The notes beneath the pieces are model-generated. The model searched no databases and was not told the origin of the DNA. It worked only from the letters and a program-made list of their open reading frames with translations. Shown here piece by piece: positions 51,988 through 54,126 of a stretch of 54,126 nucleotides of DNA (positions within the stretch are counted from its first letter, which is position 1; every line of letters begins with the position of its first letter). Position numbers and translations under genes: made by a program. This stretch comes from Betaproteobacteria bacterium. Its GTDB lineage: Bacteria; Pseudomonadota; Gammaproteobacteria; Burkholderiales; Burkholderiaceae_C. Where the stretch lies: assembly GCA_016868205.1 (NCBI GenBank), contig VGHR01000007.1, forward strand, positions 1 through 54,126, read 5' to 3'.

Positions 51988-52002
51988 CTGTTTTTTGTAC
52001 AG
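51988..52002 (-). promoter_or_regulatory. LexA-like box upstream of the intI remnant
   Basis: CTGTTTTTTGTACAG, flanked by ATAC and TGTAT, closely resembles the LexA site in the class 1 integrase promoter. It has CTG-N9-CAG rather than the canonical CTG-N10-CAG, one T short in the T-run, so LexA binding may be weakened or lost. Confidence 0.5.
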
Positions 52003-52122
52003 TGTATGCGCCTACAGCCCAGTCAGCAAGCGCCTGGCGGAAGGTTGAGCAAGCGGATGTATCCGACTGCGCTGGTTTAATTCCGCAGGTTGTGCGGAAT
52101 ACATTGCGGTAGGCCGTTGATT
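52003..52122 (+). other. attI-like recombination region
   Basis: The segment between the LexA-like box and the first cassette contains CAGCAAGCGC, as in the class 1 attI flank, a hairpin TTCCGCA-GGTTG-TGCGGAA (52081-52099) and GTTGATT at 52116-52122, close to the GTTRRRY core used for cassette insertion. The first cassette ORF starts 8 bases later. The position and sequence hints fit attI, but the core is not a perfect match. Confidence 0.45.
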
Positions 52123-52130
52123 CGCAAGCC

Positions 52131-52655
52131 ATGCCTACCAACTTCTTCTACGCCTACGCGATCAAGGACCCTCGGTCCCAGCAACCTAAGCCGTTCTACA
52201 TAGGCAAGGGAACGGGAAGCCGCGCCTACGATCACCTGGTGTCGCCCGACTCGACGAGGAAATACAAGAGGATCAAAGCAATACTTGAGGCTGGAGATAA
52301 GCCAATCATCGACATCCTTGTGGACGATCTCACCGAAGCACAGGCGCTAAAGATTGAAGCTGAACTGATCGCCGCGTTCGGAGCAGAGGAAACCGGCGGA
52401 GTACTGACGAATGCTGTCGTACCGTCGGGTCTAGGGGGGAAGAAGCGCGATCACGTTTCTGTCCCTCAGGGAACGGTGGAACGTGCCCAACTAGGGCTCG
52501 AATTTCTCAAGACTGCAATTCTGGAACTTGCAAAGGCGAATCCAGGCAGCATCACTAATTCAGACGCCGCGAGCCTTTTAGGGCTACGGAGCGACTACAA
52601 CGGAAAGCAGAAGGACTACTTGTCCTACAGCGTTTTCGGCCTCCTCCTTCGGTAG
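52131..52655 (+). CDS. GIY-YIG nuclease-like protein (LEM-3-like), first cassette
   Basis: This 174-residue protein has an N-terminal GIY-YIG domain: YAYAI (GIY position, about 7-11), PFYIGKGTGSRAYDHL (YIG plus conserved Arg, about 21-36) and KIEAELIAAFG with the metal Glu near residue 82. TNAVVPSG is typical of the LEM-3-like subgroup. Residues about 110-174 form a separate mostly helical part of unknown role. There is no Shine-Dalgarno sequence before the ATG, as in many cassette genes. attC1 follows 45 bases after the stop. The domain suggests a metal-dependent DNA nuclease; the target is unknown, and phage defence or recombination are only guesses. Confidence 0.75.
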   Translation: MPTNFFYAYAIKDPRSQQPKPFYIGKGTGSRAYDHLVSPDSTRKYKRIKAILEAGDKPIIDILVDDLTEAQALKIEAELIAAFGAEETGGVLTNAVVPSGLGGKKRDHVSVPQGTVERAQLGLEFLKTAILELAKANPGSITNSDAASLLGLRSDYNGKQKDYLSYSVFGLLLR

Positions 52656-52700
52656 GGAAAGTTAGAGCGGATGCACACGCCCCCACGGCATGTCGCAAAG

Positions 52701-52810
52701 GCCTAACCTGCCGCTCAACCGGACGTGCAACAGCGTTGGTCGCCCGGGCCTCATTTCATTGTGGCCCGGCCGCGGCCCGCTGCCGCACGCCGGTTAGCTC
52801 TACGTTAGGC
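52701..52810 (+). repeat. attC site 1 (110 bp)
   Basis: It starts with GCCTAAC (R'', 52701-52707) and ends with GTTAGGC (R', 52804-52810). Internal arms TCAACCGGACGTGC and GCACGCCGGTTA pair imperfectly, and CGGGCC/GGCCCG (about 52744-52768) forms an inner stem. This is a classic integron attC; the crossover would be after G52804. Confidence 0.88.
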
Positions 52811-52825
52811 GTCTCTGGCAACCAG

Positions 52826-52854
52826 TTGACGCTTATACGCCTAAGGCGTACACT
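52826..52854 (+). promoter_or_regulatory. Cassette-borne promoter of higBA with overlapping operator
   Basis: The -35 TTGACG (52826-52831), 17-base spacer and -10 TACACT (52849-52854) form a near-consensus sigma70 promoter. A perfect inverted repeat TACGCC-TAA-GGCGTA (52836-52850) lies in the spacer and touches the -10, a good position for autorepression by the HigA antitoxin. Transcription would start near 52861, almost at the toxin coding region. Confidence 0.75.
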
Positions 52855-52857
52855 TCA

Positions 52858-53172
52858 TTCGAGCTAACCGTCGTCGAAACCACACTCTTTCAGCGGCAGT
52901 GGCCCCTGTACTGGACTGAGGAGGAGCGAGGTGAGTTCGCTGCTTACATCGCAGAGAAGCCAACCGCCGGCGATGTCATTCCTGAATCTGGCGGCATTCG
53001 CAAGGTGCGTTGGAAGCGCGCTGGGTCTGGTAAGTCAGGCGGTGTACGGGTCATCTACTTCACGCGCAATGCTCAGGGCGAGGTGGTCTTACTCACTCTG
53101 TATGCCAAATCCAAGACCGACAACTTGACGGGCGCCATGCTTAAGGAGATCCACCGTGTCCTCGAAGCCTAA
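52858..53172 (+). pseudogene. higB: HigB/RelE-family toxin frame without a canonical start codon
   Basis: The frame from 52858 to TAA 53170-53172 encodes a HigB-2-like mRNA-cleaving toxin of about 104 residues: ELTVVETTLFQRQWPLYWTE, then EERGEFAAYIAEKPTAGDVI, GGIRKVRWKRAGSGKSGGVR and VIYFTRNAQGEVVLLTLYAK. The body looks intact, but the frame, open from 52798, has no ATG, GTG or TTG until GTG 53005, well inside the domain. The expected start lies near 52857, where CATTCGAG stands; loss of two bases from CATGTTCGAG would explain it. It is followed by the antitoxin gene, overlapping by 17 bases. Confidence 0.7.
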
Positions 53173-53476
53173 ACAACCTCTGAATTCCGCTGAACTGGCC
53201 GCCTATGAGGCAACGCGCTACCTGGCCGCCGAGTTGCTCGAGTCCGTGCGCGAAATGCAGGCTGGCAAGGTGCATTTGGTGGCCTCCCCCGTCGCTGAGG
53301 CACGCCGCAAAACAGGTTTGTCTCAGTCTCAGTTTGCTGCTCTGATGGGGGTTTCCGTTCGTACTCTGCAAGGCTGGGAGCAGGGGCGCAAGCAACCAAG
53401 CGGCGCTGCGCGCACCTTGCTGGCCATCGCAAGCACCAACCCGAAGGCTCTTCTTGCTGTGGCTGCAGCACACTGA
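53156..53476 (+). CDS. higA: HigA-family antitoxin
   Basis: This 106-residue Xre-type protein starts at GTG 53156, overlapping the toxin stop by 17 bases. The N-terminal half (about 10-45, ELAAYEATRYLAAELLESVR) is the toxin-binding helix region. The C-terminal HTH is ARRKTGLSQSQFAALMGVS with recognition helix VRTLQGWEQGRKQPSG. It should neutralise HigB and repress the operon through the TACGCC/GGCGTA operator. The toxin-first order is typical for HigBA. attC2 follows 4 bases after the stop. Confidence 0.88.
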   Translation: MSSKPKQPLNSAELAAYEATRYLAAELLESVREMQAGKVHLVASPVAEARRKTGLSQSQFAALMGVSVRTLQGWEQGRKQPSGAARTLLAIASTNPKALLAVAAAH

Positions 53477-53480
53477 AGAC

Positions 53481-53560
53481 GCCCAACCCCTCGTTCAACC
53501 GGATGTGCTTCGGCGTGGCTTCGCCACTCTGGCGCACGCCGGTTAACTCAAACGTTAGGT
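53481..53560 (+). repeat. attC site 2 (80 bp)
   Basis: It begins GCCCAAC (53481-53487) and ends GTTAGGT (53554-53560), with arms TTCAACCGGATGTGC and GCGCACGCCGGTTAA closely matching those of attC1 and an inner GGCGTGGCTTCGCC hairpin. The shared arms show the two cassettes belong to one family of attC sites. Confidence 0.88.
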
Positions 53561-53572
53561 CAAACCTCCGCA

Positions 53573-53806
53573 ATGTCTGATTTCACCGTACGAATCGCAA
53601 ACGCCAGCGACATCGAGCGCGTGGCTGGGCTTTTCAACCTTTACCGACAGTTCTACGAACAACTAGATGATTTGGCGCTGGCGACTTCATTCATCCGTGA
53701 TCGCACAACCCAAGATGAGTCTCTTGTCACGCGTTGCAAGCGGCTGTTTTCGAGCCGGAAGAGTTATCGGCGTGTTGCGGTGTGGGAGGAACCCGGTTGG
53801 TCATGA
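53573..53806 (+). CDS. Truncated GNAT acetyltransferase, third cassette
   Basis: The 77-residue frame starts MSDFTVRIANASDIERVAGL and continues NLYRQFYEQLDDLALATSFI, a typical N-terminal third of GNAT acetyltransferases. After DESLV (about residue 52) similarity ends and the last 25 residues are unlike GNAT; the acetyl-CoA site (RxxGxG/A) is absent. It starts 12 bases after attC2. It is probably broken by a deletion or rearrangement. No attC is found downstream within the window. Confidence 0.6.
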   Translation: MSDFTVRIANASDIERVAGLFNLYRQFYEQLDDLALATSFIRDRTTQDESLVTRCKRLFSSRKSYRRVAVWEEPGWS

Positions 53807-54126
53807 TGGCCTCGCCACCTCACTAACCTTGGGGTGGTGCGGCTGGTGGGTGGACGATCACAATCGTGTGATGCCCGAAGCAATCATTCCCGCTTGGAAG
53901 GCGTTAGGCCCGTCTAAGTTCAAAAAGGTCTGTATTGTCAGAGGTGGTTACACCGAAAGCCACGAAAAGACTTTCCCAGCGAAACGGTCTTTCGGCTCTG
54001 TAGCCCTCACGGCTGTCTTGGCAGCTGGATTGGCGGGGTGTTCCTCAATACCATCGAACACGCCCGTCCTCCTGGATAAAACTTCCGAGCGGATCGAGAC
54101 GCGCAGCGAAGTCATTTCAAAAACAC
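53807..54126 (+). other. Unassigned right-hand end, possible lipoprotein fragment
   Basis: No complete gene is seen. One frame is open from ATG 53871 to the window edge; at about 53979-54050 it reads KRSFGSVALTAVLAAGLAGC, which looks exactly like a lipoprotein signal peptide with lipobox LAGC (Cys codon 54039-54041). The codon before KRS is GCG rather than ATG, and the nearest ATG would add an unlikely 36-residue extension. A further ATG at 53715 is also in frame. It may be the decayed start of another gene. Confidence 0.3.

Larger units (their letters stand above)
51812..54126 (+). mobile_element. Degraded integron / cassette array inserted after hisF
   Basis: Between hisF and the right window edge are, in order, an intI remnant (minus), a LexA-like box, an attI-like segment, a GIY-YIG cassette ending in attC1, a HigBA cassette ending in attC2, and a truncated GNAT gene. 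All cassette genes are on the plus strand with attC sites at their 3' ends, as in integrons. No functional integrase is present in the window. Codon use and intergenic AT content differ from the core genes. The right end is outside the window. Confidence 0.75.

Noticed and set aside
52931..53128. 65-codon plus-strand frame within the HigB region
   Set aside because: It is a different frame from the clear HigB-like protein sequence and shows no protein-like motifs.
53903..53909. GTTAGGC as the end of a third attC site
   Set aside because: No matching RYYYAAC box or pairing arms are found within 60-150 bases upstream, so this is probably chance or a lone remnant.
53715..54126. Long right-edge frame starting at ATG 53715 as a real gene
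   Set aside because: The first part overlaps the GNAT remnant and shows no recognisable protein; only the lipoprotein-like segment after 53979 looks meaningful.

Overview
The window is a GC-rich bacterial chromosome segment, most likely from a betaproteobacterium of the order Burkholderiales, probably Alcaligenaceae-like. The lineage call is inferred from gene content and order, not from a marker tree. The supporting features are a Bug-family (TctC-type) periplasmic binding protein, System II cytochrome c maturation (ResB/CcsB) beside msrPQ, the block mrcA // pilMNOPQ-aroK-aroB-dgt, then gltBD, an mla operon with mlaA inside it, and bolA-murA-hisGDCBHAF. Nearly all of the window is coding, mostly in tightly coupled operons with ATGA or GTGA overlaps.

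Layout. Bases 1-263 are the 3' end of pgi. Bases 334-4700 are a periplasmic copper-handling operon: a small Cys/His-rich exported protein, an outer-membrane efflux protein, a Tat-exported multicopper oxidase, a cupredoxin, and a DUF411-CusF fusion. A bidirectional terminator separates it from groEL and groES on the minus strand, which have both a sigma32-type promoter and a perfect CIRCE element. Bases 7056-7504 hold a probable structured non-coding RNA ending in an intrinsic terminator. Then come a small HTH protein, metK (minus), two LpxL/HtrB-like acyltransferases, engB (minus), cytochrome c4, resB-ccsB, msrP-msrQ, lptM-lysA (minus), cyaY and mrcA (minus).

Bases 22041-30125 carry pilM, a pilN interrupted by an in-frame stop, a fused pilO-pilP, pilQ, aroK, aroB, dgt and an MFS transporter. 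A Bug protein (minus) follows. A RAYT transposase (IS200-like) with its own AATTGG/CCAATT repeats sits just upstream of gltB-gltD. Next are mlaFED-A-CB, an ABC-2 exporter pair, a BolA protein, murA and the histidine operon through hisF.

The last 2.3 kb are different. The his operon stops after hisF, where hisI and hisE would be expected, and is followed by what looks like a degraded integron. On the minus strand there are only the first and last few codons of an intI-like integrase, a LexA-like box and an attI-like segment. These are followed on the plus strand by attC-separated cassettes: a GIY-YIG nuclease-like gene, a HigBA toxin-antitoxin pair whose toxin frame has no canonical start codon although its promoter and operator look intact, and a truncated GNAT acetyltransferase. 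The array runs off the right edge. This integron scar inside a core biosynthetic operon is the most unusual part of the window. The pil locus is the second: PilN is broken, PilO and PilP are fused, and PilM and PilQ are short.
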